A stretch of DNA of 64,000 bases from Stutzerimonas kunmingensis (GTDB lineage: Bacteria > Pseudomonadota > Gammaproteobacteria > Pseudomonadales > Pseudomonadaceae). Every line of letters starts with the position of its first letter. Positions within the stretch are counted from its first letter, which is position 1. The stretch is from contig NZ_PISM01000020.1 in NCBI RefSeq assembly GCF_002929225.1, positions 62,001 through 126,000 of the forward strand, given 5' to 3'. The position numbers were made by a program, and so were the translations under genes. Below are positions 1-8,745 of the stretch, one piece after another. The notes below the pieces were generated by a model, which did no database searches, was not told the DNA's origin, and saw only the letters and a list, made by a program, of their open reading frames with translations.

Positions 1-198
1 GGCGGATTGCACCGCATAGGCGGCATAGCCAATGAGGCGTTCCGGCGTTAGATCGAACTGCGCTTCGAAACACTCGACCATCGTTCTGGTCGAGTCGACT
101 GCGGCAGTACGATGCACCGGAGTCGTTTCCACTTACATGATCACGCCATGCTCGGTGTCGCTCAGGAAGTTGGCGGAGTAGGCAAAATAAGCCGAGCC
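1..198 (-). pseudogene. IS1182-like transposase relic
   Basis: Read on the minus strand, this stretch gives a peptide typical of the DDE transposase of IS1182-type elements: AYFAYSANFLSDTEHGV, then an in-frame TAA (stop codon at 133-135), then VETTPVHRTAAVDSTRTMV and a segment ending LTPERLIGYAAYA. The order of these blocks fits the middle of such a transposase. No N-terminal part lies to the right, and the rest runs off the left end of the window. The internal stop and the missing N-terminus make it a dead fragment. The IS family name comes from recalled sequence character and was not searched. Confidence 0.6.
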
Positions 199-378
199 AG
201 GGCGGCGGTGTCAGACTTTATTCCTGGCTGCGGTGGGGCTTTTCCGGCGGACGCGTTAGGCTGTGTCGAACTATATTTCCGTTGTTGCGGCATGCCATAG
301 CGCTGAAGCTTGCGGATTTTGCGGCCCTCTATGTCAAACTATATTCTGGGCATCCACGTGTTTGTTGTTGTGTAAAGC
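199..378. other. Intergenic, no gene seen
   Basis: No convincing coding potential on either strand. Two short related strings, GTCGAACTATATT near 267 and GTCAAACTATATT near 333, may be debris from the neighbouring insertion-sequence relic. Confidence 0.4.
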
Positions 379-398
379 AAAGGCCCTGCGGGGCCTTT
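379..398 (-). terminator. Rho-independent terminator after bphO
   Basis: AAAGGCCC (379-386) pairs with GGGCCTTT (391-398) around a 4-nt loop. On the minus strand it is followed by a T-containing tail (GCTTTACA). It lies 7 nt beyond the heme oxygenase stop codon and would end the bph operon. Confidence 0.7.
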
Positions 399-404
399 GT
401 GCTT

Positions 405-959
405 TCAGCCGTATTCGCAGTCGTGCTCCAGCGCGGCAGCTTCGGCGAACAGCGCGAAGGTCTGTTCGGCGGCGAGCAGCGTCGGTTCCCAGGCGTAACT
501 GGCAGCATGCTGTTCGAGACGGGCGAGGAAGGCCGGCCAGAGCCTGGCGACCTCACCATGCTCTAGGTAACGAATGGGGACGGCCGGGTTGGCCTGACGT
601 ACACGCCGCGCGAGCACGCGGCCACCCAGGCGTGACCCTTCCAGCACGTAGGCGACGCCCCAGCAGCTGGCGAAATCGTTCAATGACGGTATCGACAGCG
701 CTGCTGGAGACGGGCATTCCAGTTCGGCCAGATCGGCCCATAAGGCATGACGGCGCACCCGCATCGGCCAGTCGTCGAGCAGAGCGGCGAAACCGGCGCG
801 CTCCAGCGCGATCTCCGCGGCGCTGAGGACCCGGCTGTGGGCACGCAGGAAGCGACGATAATCGTCTGGCTGCTCAAGGCTGAAATCCGAGAAGGCGGCA
901 TCTACTTGCTCATGCAGTGGCGCCGTGGCCTGTCTGAGGCGTGCGCGCAGCTCAGCCAT
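405..959 (-). CDS. bphO: Biliverdin-producing heme oxygenase (BphO type)
   Basis: 184 residues, the usual length of bacterial heme oxygenases. The N-terminus LRQATAPLHEQVDAAF carries the proximal-histidine segment (H17), and the distal region contains a WGVAYVLEGSRLGGRVL block (about residues 98-114) typical of the BphO/HemO fold. The enzyme opens heme to biliverdin IX-alpha, iron and CO. Biliverdin is the chromophore of the bacteriophytochrome encoded at the start of the same operon, which explains the pairing. Its start overlaps the end of the hybrid kinase by 8 bp, so the two are likely translationally coupled. A terminator hairpin follows the stop. Confidence 0.88.
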   Translation of the reverse strand: MAELRARLRQATAPLHEQVDAAFSDFSLEQPDDYRRFLRAHSRVLSAAEIALERAGFAALLDDWPMRVRRHALWADLAELECPSPAALSIPSLNDFASCWGVAYVLEGSRLGGRVLARRVRQANPAVPIRYLEHGEVARLWPAFLARLEQHAASYAWEPTLLAAEQTFALFAEAAALEHDCEYG

Positions 960-3363
960 CGGTCAGGCTGCCTTCGTTCAAAGCCAGATGAATCTTGCTC
1001 GCCAGTTGTTCCTCGCGGAACGGTTTCTGGATGATCGAGTAGCCGGCCAGACCCAGTTCGCACAGCTCGGCGTAACCGGTCACGAAAATCACCGGCAGCT
1101 CGGGGTAGCGCGTGCGCACGGCACGGGCCAGTTCGCCGCCGTTCATGCCGGGCATGGCGAAATCGGCCAGCACCAGATCGACCTCGATATCACCGGCCAG
1201 CAGCTGCAAGGCATGGTCGCCGCTGTCCGCCTCGGTCACTGCGAAGCCGAGGTCCTGCAGCATCAGCGCGGTCACCTCACGCACGCTGGGATCGTCGTCC
1301 ACCAGCAGGATGCTGTGCTGTGCATTGTCCTCGCGCGTCCCGGCGCTCACCGCCAGGATCGGCTCCAGCTGCTGCGGTGCCGCGGTGCGCGGCAGGAATA
1401 CCTTGACCGTGGTACCCACGCCCTCGCGGCTTTCGATACGGGCACCGCCACCGGATTGCTTGGCGAAACCGAAAACCTGCGCCAGGCCGAGGCCTGAGCC
1501 CTTGCCGACTTCCTTGGTGGTGAAAAAGGGCTCGAACGCCTTGCTCAGCACTTCCTCGTTCATGCCTGTGCCGGTATCGGTCACCGAAAGCACCACGTAC
1601 TCGCCTGGGCCGGGATCTTCGGCGCGCAGTGCCGGTTCGCTGATCACCACGTTGCGCGTGCCCAGCGTCAGACGTCCGCTGTCACCCATGGCGTCGCGGG
1701 CATTGATCGCCAGGTTGAGGATGATCATCTCGATCTGGGTCGGGTCCACCAGCGCGTGCCAGATGTTGGCCTGGGTGTCGGTCTCGATGCTGACGCTGCC
1801 GCCGAGGGTGCTTTTCAGCAGGCTGAGCAGGCTGACCAGGGTGTGGTTGAGGTCGATCGCCGCGGGCGTGAGCTGCTGGCGCCGGGCGAAGGCGAGCAGC
1901 TGGCTGGTCAGCGTGGCACCGCGTTCGCCGGATTCGCGGATGTACTGCAGACGTCGCAGGCTGCGTTCTGCCGGGGCGCCCTGCTCCAGATCGCTCTGCA
2001 GAAAGCTGGCGCTGGTGAGGATGACCGTCAGCAGGTTGTTGAAGTCATGGGCGACGCCGGCGGTAAGCTGGCCGACGGCTTCGAGGCGCTGCATCTGCTG
2101 CAGCGTGGCCTCGACGCGCTCGCGCTCCTGGATCTGCGCGCGCAGCTCGCGGTTGGCCTCGGCCAGTTTGTCGACCGCGGCGATTTCGCTGGTGATGTCC
2201 CGCGCCGCCGAGTAGATGCGACCGTCATCGGCGACCACCGACCAGGACAGCCAGCGATAGCTGCCGTCGCGATGACGCATGCGATTGACGAAGCGGTTGG
2301 TGACCTTGCCTTGGCCGACACGGGCGTTTTCTTCCTGCGTCGCCTGCAGATCGTCCGGATGCACAAGCCAGGTCAGTGGGTGCTGCATGAGCTGCTCCAG
2401 CGGCCAGCCGAAGGCCTCCTCCCAGATCGGGTTGAGCGCGACCGGCATCATGTCCAGGCGAGTAACGGCCAGCAGGTCGCGGGACAGCTCCCAGGTGCGG
2501 TCACGTTCGCGGGTGCGTTCCTGCACGCGCTCGCCCAGGGTTTCGTTCATCTGCCTGAGGGTCTGGGTCGCCAGCTGTTGTTCGGTGATGTCCATCACCA
2601 CACCGACGAAGCGCGAGCATTGCCCGCCTTCGAAGAACGCCTGGCCGCGGGTTTCCATCCAGCGCAGGCTGCCGTCATCGAAGAGCACGCGATAGGTGGT
2701 GCAGAATTCACCACCGTCTTCACCGGCGATGGCACGGGCGATTTCCTCGCGTATCCGCTCGCGGTCCTGCGGGTGGCAGAGCCGTTCGAACAGCGGCATG
2801 TCCACCGGGTCCTGTTCACCGATACCGAGCATGGCCCGGCAACGCTGGTCCCAGATCAACGTGCCGCTCTGCGGTTCGTAGTCCCACATGCCAAGGCGTG
2901 CCGCGTCGATCGCCAGGCGTGCGCGTACCTCGACCTCGCGCAAAGCCTGCTCGGCCTGCAGGCGGCGGCGTCGTTCGTTGACTTCGGCCAGTGCCCGTTC
3001 CACTGCCTTGGGTAGAAAGCCGAGGTTCTGCTTAAGCACGTAGTCGACGGCGCCGGAGCGCATCATGTTGACCGCATGCTCCTCGCCGAACACGCCGGAA
3101 AGGAAGATGAAGGGTGTCTGCGGTGCCAGTCGACGCGCTTCCTGCAACGCCTGGCTGCCGGAGAAGCCTGGCAGGATGAAGTCAGCCAGGATCAGGTCGA
3201 AGGCGCGTCGCTGTAGCGCTTCCACGACGCCGGCATGGCTGTAGACCAGTTCGGTGTGCAGGGTGTAGCCACTGCGCTCCAGCGCTAGCTGGGCGAGTTC
3301 GGCGTCGTGCGGGCTGTCCTCGATGAACAGGACGCTGATGTTCTTTGACGCTGGCATATCCAT
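952..3363 (-). CDS. Hybrid sensor histidine kinase: REC-PAS-PAS-HisKA-HATPase-REC
   Basis: 803 residues, cytoplasmic, no membrane segments. Order: receiver (about 8-125; VLFIEDS, phospho-acceptor in ILADFILPG), two PAS/PAC units (about 155-265 and 290-400), coiled coil, H-box GVAHDFNNLLTV (about 435-450), ATPase N and G boxes (NARDAMGDSG, DTGTGM, GKGSGLGLAQV), and a C-terminal receiver (ILLVDDDPS, LVLADFAMPGMNG). The HDFNNLL H-box resembles kinases that feed multistep phosphorelays. It lies downstream of bphP and a single-domain receiver and overlaps bphO, so it probably handles signals from the phytochrome, alone or with other cues. The first Met is used; a second Met lies two codons later. 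Confidence 0.87.
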   Translation of the reverse strand: MDMPASKNISVLFIEDSPHDAELAQLALERSGYTLHTELVYSHAGVVEALQRRAFDLILADFILPGFSGSQALQEARRLAPQTPFIFLSGVFGEEHAVNMMRSGAVDYVLKQNLGFLPKAVERALAEVNERRRRLQAEQALREVEVRARLAIDAARLGMWDYEPQSGTLIWDQRCRAMLGIGEQDPVDMPLFERLCHPQDRERIREEIARAIAGEDGGEFCTTYRVLFDDGSLRWMETRGQAFFEGGQCSRFVGVVMDITEQQLATQTLRQMNETLGERVQERTRERDRTWELSRDLLAVTRLDMMPVALNPIWEEAFGWPLEQLMQHPLTWLVHPDDLQATQEENARVGQGKVTNRFVNRMRHRDGSYRWLSWSVVADDGRIYSAARDITSEIAAVDKLAEANRELRAQIQERERVEATLQQMQRLEAVGQLTAGVAHDFNNLLTVILTSASFLQSDLEQGAPAERSLRRLQYIRESGERGATLTSQLLAFARRQQLTPAAIDLNHTLVSLLSLLKSTLGGSVSIETDTQANIWHALVDPTQIEMIILNLAINARDAMGDSGRLTLGTRNVVISEPALRAEDPGPGEYVVLSVTDTGTGMNEEVLSKAFEPFFTTKEVGKGSGLGLAQVFGFAKQSGGGARIESREGVGTTVKVFLPRTAAPQQLEPILAVSAGTREDNAQHSILLVDDDPSVREVTALMLQDLGFAVTEADSGDHALQLLAGDIEVDLVLADFAMPGMNGGELARAVRTRYPELPVIFVTGYAELCELGLAGYSIIQKPFREEQLASKIHLALNEGSLTDG

Positions 3364-3423
3364 CCTGTCGAGGAAGCAGGAATCATCGAGACGGCCCGCC
3401 AGGCGCGGGCCGGCAGTGCTCGT

Positions 3424-3897
3424 TCAGTTCTTTTCGTCTTTGTTGCGCGCGCGCTTGAGTCGCAGGGAACCAGGTGGCGGCTCGTTGAGAACGGCCCAAA
3501 AGATGCCGAGGTCGGAGATTGCGGCGACAAAATCTTTGAATTCGACCGGTTTGACGACGTAAGCGTTCACCCCGAGCTCATAGGCTTTCATCAGGTCGGG
3601 TTCTTCCCGCGACGAAGTCAGCATGACCACCGGAATGCTGCGCAGCTCGGCGGTCTCGCGGACGGTCTTGAGCACTTCCAGACCGTCGACCTTGGGCAGC
3701 TTCAGGTCCAGCAGCAGCACTGCCGGATTGCCATCGGCGCGATCGGCGTAGGCGCCGGTGCGCTGCAGGTAGTTCAGCGCCTCGGCGCCGTCACGCATGA
3801 TCACCACTTCATTGGCCAGCTGGCTGCGCTCCAGCGCGATCAGGGTGAGTTCCAGGTCGTGGGGGTTGTCTTCGACCAGCAGTATCGGTTTCAGCAT
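3424..3897 (-). CDS. Single-domain response regulator (Rcp1-like, phytochrome-associated)
   Basis: 157 residues, one receiver domain. It has the acidic pair in LLVEDNPHD, phospho-acceptor Asp in LLLDLKLPKVDG, Thr/Ser in VVMLTSSREEPD and Lys in YVVKPVEF. The long loop after the first helices and the LNEPPPG tail are typical of Rcp1-type regulators that pair with bacteriophytochromes. There is no output domain, so it probably shuttles phosphate. Its ATG shares one base with the bphP TGA (TGATG), giving tight coupling. The gap to the next gene, the hybrid kinase, is 60 bp. Confidence 0.88.
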   Translation of the reverse strand: MLKPILLVEDNPHDLELTLIALERSQLANEVVIMRDGAEALNYLQRTGAYADRADGNPAVLLLDLKLPKVDGLEVLKTVRETAELRSIPVVMLTSSREEPDLMKAYELGVNAYVVKPVEFKDFVAAISDLGIFWAVLNEPPPGSLRLKRARNKDEKN

Positions 3898-6167
3898 CAG
3901 ATGTCTCGGTCCAGGAGGGACGATGTGTAGGACAGTTTGGGGAGTGAGAAGTAGAACGTGGCGCCCTTGTCCAGCTGGCCTTCGGCCCAGACCTGGCCAT
4001 CGTGGCGCTCGATGATGCGGCGCACGCTCGCCAGGCCGATGCCGGTGCCTTCGAACTCCTCCATGCGGTGCAAGCGCTGGAACACGCCGAACAGCTTGTT
4101 CGAGTACTGCATGTCGAAGCCGACGCCGTTATCGCGCACATAGACCACCACCTCGCCGGCGCGTTGCTCGGCACCCACTTCAATGACGGCCACCTCACGG
4201 GTGCGGCTGTACTTGACCGCGTTGTCGATCAGGTTGCGCAGCACCATGTGAATGAAGGCGGCATCGGCGACGACGATCGGCATCGGCAGCAGGTGCCATT
4301 CGATCTGCCGACCTTCGCAGTCAGGCGCCAGCTCCTCGCGAATCGAGGCGACCAATGCACCGAGGTCGACATCCGACAGCCGCAATGCGGAGCGGCCCAT
4401 CTGCGAGAAACTCAGCAGGTTGTCCACCAGCGTGCCGGCAAAGCGCGCGGCGTCGGCAATGTTGTCGAGAAAGCGCATGCCGCGTTCGCTCAGTTGCTTG
4501 CTTTCCATCTCGCTGAGCAGCTCGGTATAGCCGGCGATATGCCGCAGCGGAGCCCGCAGATCGTGGGAAACGCTGTAGGAGAAGGCCTCCAGCTCCTTGT
4601 TGCTGGCGCGCAGTTCGCCGGCCAGCTGGGCCATCTCCTCGGCTTTGCGCAAGACGATACCGAGCACCGCGTTGCGCAGTTCCAGCGCGCCTTCGATCAC
4701 CACCTGATCCCAGGGCTGCGCATAACCGCGCAGGGTTTCCTGCCATTGTTCGAAGCTGTGCCGCGGACTGAGAGCGCCGCTCTGACGGTCGATATGTTTT
4801 TCCGGCTGACCGGCCCAGTTGACGGTCTTGATCTGCTCGTGGCGGAACCAGATCAGATAGTGCGCGTGCAGGCGCGAGATGGAGATGGCCATGACCCCGG
4901 CACAGTGCTCGGCGAGCGCCGGCATGTCGGGAATGTCGCGGCTGATGCAGTCACTGTGAAACACCAGTTCGTCGCGCCGCTCGCCCAGCCACTGCGCCAG
5001 CTGCAGAATCTGTTCATGGTCCGGTGTGTTTCCGACGGTTTCGCACTTGTCCGCGGAGATGATCGCCGCGCCGTCGGCCCCGGCGAAACCCAGCACCACC
5101 TCAGGGAGGTGACGAAAGCCCTCGACCACGCTATCGCGATCGGCCATGGCCGAGAGCAGATGGACGATCTGGTGGCGCAGTTCCAGCTTACGTTGCGCGA
5201 GGGTCTCGCTTTCCCGTGCCTCGATCTGCAGCGAGAGGATACGACCGAGCAGCTCGCAGGCGGTGCGCGTCTGGTAAGTGACTGCTCGCGGTTCGGCATC
5301 ATGGCAGGAGATCAGCCCCCACAGCCGATCGCGAATGACGATGGAGATCGACATCGACGCCAGCGTGCCCATGTTGCGCATGTACTGCAGATGCACCGGG
5401 GAAACGCTGCGCAAAGCGGCAAAGCTCAGGTCGAGCGGCGCGCCGGAGCCTGGATTGAGCGCCGGTATCAGCGGCGAGGGTTGATAGTTGGCGTCCTGAA
5501 TCACCCGGATCAGGTTCTCGCGATACAGCCGGCGCGCCTGTTGCGGGATGTCGGCTGCCGGAAAGCACAGACCCAGATAGCTCGGATAGCCGGGGTCTGC
5601 CGCTTCGGCCAGCACCACGCCATTGTCTTCGGCATCAAAGCGATAGGCCTTGACCCGGCCAAACCCGGTGATGCGTTTGACTTCCCGAACCGCCAGCTGA
5701 CAGAGCGCTTCGAGTTCGCGGCTGTCCTGCAGCTGGGCGACGAAGGTGCGCATCAGCGGATACAGGGTGTCGTAGGCCTGGGCGGGGTTCTCCGCGCGTT
5801 CGAATTCGAGGATCAGCTGTCCGCGATGGCGATGGCCGAGCAGGGCGAACGTCTGGCCCGCGGCTCCGGCCAGGCCGATGCTCACATCGCTCAGGTGAAA
5901 GGGATTGTGATCGTCTGCGCTCAGCGCCTCGAGACCGGCTTCAATGCGCGCGGTGGGCAACAGGTCCGACAGTGGTTGGCCGAGCAGTGAACGAGCGTCG
6001 ATTCCGAGCCAGAGCTGAACGTTTTCACTGGCCTGCTGTACGTGTAGCTCGGGTTCGCTGACCACCAGCAGGAAACCGTGGGGCTGGATGCTACCGGGGA
6101 TATGGATTGGCTCGTCGGCGCATCGGTCGATGGCCTGGAGCAACTCCTGAGCTTCGGTAGTGGTCAT
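3897..6167 (-). CDS. bphP: Bacteriophytochrome: PAS-GAF-PHY-histidine kinase
   Basis: 756 residues from an ATG at 6167 with AAGGA 5-9 nt upstream. The open frame extends further upstream but without phytochrome-like sequence. The N-terminus has the biliverdin-attachment Cys16 in RCADEPIHIPGSIQPHG. The GAF domain carries the FPAADIPQQAR motif with the conserved Asp. The PHY tongue carries PRHSFE. The kinase has H-box SVSHDLRAPLRH and G-boxes DNGVGFD and GTGIGLA. The protein senses red/far-red light through biliverdin and phosphorylates a partner, most likely the receiver encoded directly after it. All known chromophore contacts I could check are present, so it looks functional. Confidence 0.94.
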   Translation of the reverse strand: MTTTEAQELLQAIDRCADEPIHIPGSIQPHGFLLVVSEPELHVQQASENVQLWLGIDARSLLGQPLSDLLPTARIEAGLEALSADDHNPFHLSDVSIGLAGAAGQTFALLGHRHRGQLILEFERAENPAQAYDTLYPLMRTFVAQLQDSRELEALCQLAVREVKRITGFGRVKAYRFDAEDNGVVLAEAADPGYPSYLGLCFPAADIPQQARRLYRENLIRVIQDANYQPSPLIPALNPGSGAPLDLSFAALRSVSPVHLQYMRNMGTLASMSISIVIRDRLWGLISCHDAEPRAVTYQTRTACELLGRILSLQIEARESETLAQRKLELRHQIVHLLSAMADRDSVVEGFRHLPEVVLGFAGADGAAIISADKCETVGNTPDHEQILQLAQWLGERRDELVFHSDCISRDIPDMPALAEHCAGVMAISISRLHAHYLIWFRHEQIKTVNWAGQPEKHIDRQSGALSPRHSFEQWQETLRGYAQPWDQVVIEGALELRNAVLGIVLRKAEEMAQLAGELRASNKELEAFSYSVSHDLRAPLRHIAGYTELLSEMESKQLSERGMRFLDNIADAARFAGTLVDNLLSFSQMGRSALRLSDVDLGALVASIREELAPDCEGRQIEWHLLPMPIVVADAAFIHMVLRNLIDNAVKYSRTREVAVIEVGAEQRAGEVVVYVRDNGVGFDMQYSNKLFGVFQRLHRMEEFEGTGIGLASVRRIIERHDGQVWAEGQLDKGATFYFSLPKLSYTSSLLDRDI

Positions 6168-6393
6168 TGTGTGTCCTTGTTCAGGTCCGAGTGGACCGGA
6201 GGTGACTGGCAGGCACCAATGCAAGCTGCTACCTAATGTCTGCAATCGTGCAGGTTGAAACGGGCAAGTCGCCGTGAATTTATTAACCGAGCGTTTCGCT
6301 CGGCCATGCACTTTAACGCGACAGAACTGGCTCGCCAATCCGGCGGGCTGTATAAACGGGGCCTTGCCTGGGGGCATACGACAGGAGGTGGGT

Positions 6394-6804
6394 GTGGAAG
6401 AAGTCATCGAACAGCTGCGCGAGCTCAACGAGCCGGTGCCGGTACCGCTGGAACTGCCGGACGACGATCTGCTGGTGGAGATCGAAGAGCAGCTGTTGAT
6501 CAACCTGCCGTTCGGCCTGCGTGAGTTCCTGCTCCAGGTCAGCGACGTGATCTACGGGCGCCTTGAGCCGGTCACCGCCACCGATCCGCAGTCACATACC
6601 TACCTGCCGGAAGTCACCGCCAATGCCTGGGATGCCGGCGTGCCGCGCGATCTGATCCCGATCTGCCAGGACGGGCGCGACTACTACGTGGTCGATCTGG
6701 AAGGCGAAGTCACCCTGTGGGACGGCGACGACTGCGAGCTGACCGATGAGGAAACCTGGGAGACCGTCTGGCATTGGGCGCGCGACGTCTGGCTGGAAAG
6801 CTGA
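6394..6804 (+). CDS. SMI1/KNR4 family protein
   Basis: 136 residues from a GTG at 6394, chosen because AGGAGG lies at 6383-6388, 5 nt upstream; the open frame itself begins at 6274. The protein is acidic, with the SMI1/KNR4 signature spread over VEIEEQLLINLPFGLREFLLQ, a central TYLPEVTANAW, and YYVVDLEGEVTLWDGD. In many bacteria this fold acts as immunity protein against contact-dependent or polymorphic toxins, but no toxin gene is next to it. It is divergent from bphP and shares that 226-bp promoter region. The family assignment is fairly secure; the role is unknown. Confidence 0.75.
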   Translation: MEEVIEQLRELNEPVPVPLELPDDDLLVEIEEQLLINLPFGLREFLLQVSDVIYGRLEPVTATDPQSHTYLPEVTANAWDAGVPRDLIPICQDGRDYYVVDLEGEVTLWDGDDCELTDEETWETVWHWARDVWLES

Positions 6805-6886
6805 AGCAGATATACGACAGTATCGACACGGCGGCGCCGCGACGGCCTGTTAAGCTGTGCGCCCGCCGGACACTTTCCATTACTTC

Positions 6887-7261
6887 ATGCTGACTCTGAG
6901 CAATCTGTTTCTGTTCATGCTGCTGGCTGCCGCCAGCGCCTGGCTGTGGCACTCCCACGGTATTCGCGAGCGCGCCCTGCAGGCGGTGCGCCGGCACTGC
7001 CAGAAGCTCGATGTGGAATTGCTCGACGGCAATGTGGCCTTTCGCAAGCTGACGCTGTTGCCGGATGCACGCGGCCAGCGCCGGCTCGCGCGTATCTACG
7101 GTTTCGAGTTCACCGTCACTGGTGAGCAGCGCCACCCCGGCACCATCGTCATGTTCGGTGCGCGGGTCGGTCGTATCGAACTGGCGGCGCATCCGTTCCG
7201 GCCCGCCGACGAGCCGGGGAGGGTGATTCAATTGGACGACTGGCGCCGCCCCCGCGAATGA
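6887..7261 (+). CDS. DUF3301 family membrane-anchored protein
   Basis: 124 residues from ATG 6887. A single N-terminal membrane segment (about residues 4-20, LSNLFLFMLLAAASAWLW) is followed by a short soluble domain containing HCQKLDVELLDGNVAF and LARIYGFEFTVTGEQRHPGTIVMFG, typical of DUF3301. It probably sits in the inner membrane with the domain in the cytoplasm. The function of the family is unknown. It ends 4 bp before the converging CobW-type GTPase gene. Confidence 0.75.
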   Translation: MLTLSNLFLFMLLAAASAWLWHSHGIRERALQAVRRHCQKLDVELLDGNVAFRKLTLLPDARGQRRLARIYGFEFTVTGEQRHPGTIVMFGARVGRIELAAHPFRPADEPGRVIQLDDWRRPRE

Positions 7262-7265
7262 CAGG

Positions 7266-8234
7266 TCAGTCGTCAATAAGGCACTCGACCATGCCCTGTT
7301 GCAGTTCCGCCTGCGACTGCGGTTCGCTGAAGATCAGCTCTATCCTTGAGTCCCGCCGCCATTCGCTGCTCCTGAAGACCAACGCCTGACCGTCCAGTGC
7401 GTTGGCTGACTGCCAGTTGCTGCGGCCGTGGGCCGCCAGCTTGGCGCGACGCCAGGGCCAGCGCGCCAGCCATTGCGAGAGCTGGCCGAGATCGAAACGC
7501 TGGCTCGGGTGCCAGCGCCAGCCGATGCTCCAGTGCTCTGCTGTCGCCTGAACCTGGCAGATTGGCTGGCGCGGATCGAGCCACACCTGCGCCAGCGTCG
7601 CCGACCCGGAGGGCAGGGTGGTCGCGCGTGTCGGTTCACTGGCGCGTGCGCCTATACCGGGAAGCTGTTCGAGGGGCAGCTGGCCTTGCGTGGTCCAGTA
7701 AAGCGGCTGCTCAGACAGCTGCTCAGCCAGTCGGGTACGGCTGGGTTGGTCCAGCGTTTCGCTCTTGTTCATCAGCAGCAGGCCGGCTTGGACCAGGGCC
7801 TGCTGCTGGCTGTCGGGCAGGGGTTCGCCGCGGCTGAGGGCGGCCGCATCCAGTACCAGCACGGTTGGCTGGACGCTCAGCACGTTGTGCCATGGCGGTT
7901 GCCTGAGCTGCCGCAGCAATTCCGCCGGGTGGCCCAGGCCGGAGGGTTCGATCAGCAAGCGGTCTGGTTTTGCCTGACGCAGCAGGCGCGCCAGGCCGAC
8001 CTGGAACGGCACGCCGTTGACACAACACAGGCAGCCGCCGGGGATCTCCGCCAGGCTGATGCCGTCTGCTTCGGTCGTCAGTAACGCGGCATCCAGCCCG
8101 ATCTGGCCGAACTCGTTGATCAGCACCGCCCAGCGTTCGCCGGCTGGCTTCTGATCGAGCAGATGGCGAATCAGGCTGGTTTTGCCGGCGCCGAGCGGGC
8201 CGCCGATGAGATGGGTCGGGATATGTTCGAGCAT
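7266..8234 (-). CDS. CobW/COG0523 family GTP-binding metallochaperone
   Basis: 322 residues from the second Met (8234), which places the P-loop close to the N-terminus; another Met lies six codons upstream. Walker A is GPLGAGKTS (about residues 12-20). The family's metal-binding CxCC is in GGCLCCVNGVPF (about 68-79), and the guanine-specificity motif is LLMNKSE. COG0523 proteins deliver zinc or other metals with GTP hydrolysis. The C-terminal half is shorter and less conserved, as is usual. No zinc-regulator box is obvious upstream, so the metal cannot be named from sequence. It is divergent from the secreted protein at 8323. Confidence 0.82.
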   Translation of the reverse strand: MLEHIPTHLIGGPLGAGKTSLIRHLLDQKPAGERWAVLINEFGQIGLDAALLTTEADGISLAEIPGGCLCCVNGVPFQVGLARLLRQAKPDRLLIEPSGLGHPAELLRQLRQPPWHNVLSVQPTVLVLDAAALSRGEPLPDSQQQALVQAGLLLMNKSETLDQPSRTRLAEQLSEQPLYWTTQGQLPLEQLPGIGARASEPTRATTLPSGSATLAQVWLDPRQPICQVQATAEHWSIGWRWHPSQRFDLGQLSQWLARWPWRRAKLAAHGRSNWQSANALDGQALVFRSSEWRRDSRIELIFSEPQSQAELQQGMVECLIDD

Positions 8235-8322
8235 GGCGGCTATGGTGCGCATTTTGCGCTGGATCTGAAAGGGGCGGGTGGCTCATGTTAAAGTCGCCGG
8301 CGATTCTCGGAGAGGTGAAATC

Positions 8323-8685
8323 GTGCGGTTACCGTTCTTGCTGACAGCCCTGTGCGGCCTGCTCGTCGCTGGCGATGTGATGGCCGAAGCGTGCGTGATT
8401 AACAGCCACGACGACCGCGTGGCAGTGAAGCTTTGCCAGGCGAACATCAACATTCCCGCAGAGCTGTTCCGCACCGGCTTCTGTCAGCCGCAGCTGAAGG
8501 ATCACGAAGTCGAAGTGGAGTTCGTCGATCAGTGCCCGGACGGGGCCTTCGGTGTCTGCCGCAACGCGCAGGTGTCGAACATGCCGTACCGGCAGGACAT
8601 TCACTATTACGGCATCGCCAGTGATGCGCGCTTTCTCCAGCCCGCTTGCGAGCAAAACAACCAGGGCAGTTGGGAGAAGAACTGA
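8323..8685 (+). CDS. Small secreted Cys-rich protein, unknown function
   Basis: 120 residues from GTG 8323, with AGAGGTGA at 8311-8318 as ribosome site. The first 21 residues (MRLPFLLTALCGLLVAGDVMA) form a clear signal peptide. The mature part has seven cysteines (in ACVINSH, KLCQAN, GFCQPQ, DQCPDG, GVCRNA and PACEQN, among others), which suggests disulfides in the periplasm. It ends DARFLQPACEQNNQGSWEKN. I recall similar uncharacterised proteins in Pseudomonas but no function. A hairpin separates it from the converging DUF3617 gene. Confidence 0.65.
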   Translation: MRLPFLLTALCGLLVAGDVMAEACVINSHDDRVAVKLCQANINIPAELFRTGFCQPQLKDHEVEVEFVDQCPDGAFGVCRNAQVSNMPYRQDIHYYGIASDARFLQPACEQNNQGSWEKN

Positions 8686-8693
8686 CTCCCGCC

Positions 8694-8733
8694 CAGCAGT
8701 CATGGGGGTTTCACGTGGAACCCCTGCTGATTT
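8694..8733. terminator. Hairpin between converging genes
   Basis: CAGCA (8694-8698) and TGCTG (8725-8729) flank an inner stem GGGGTT/AACCCC (8705-8710 with 8719-8724), followed on the plus strand by ATTT. It probably ends one or both converging transcripts. Confidence 0.5.
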
Positions 8734-8745
8734 CCCGGTTGCCTT

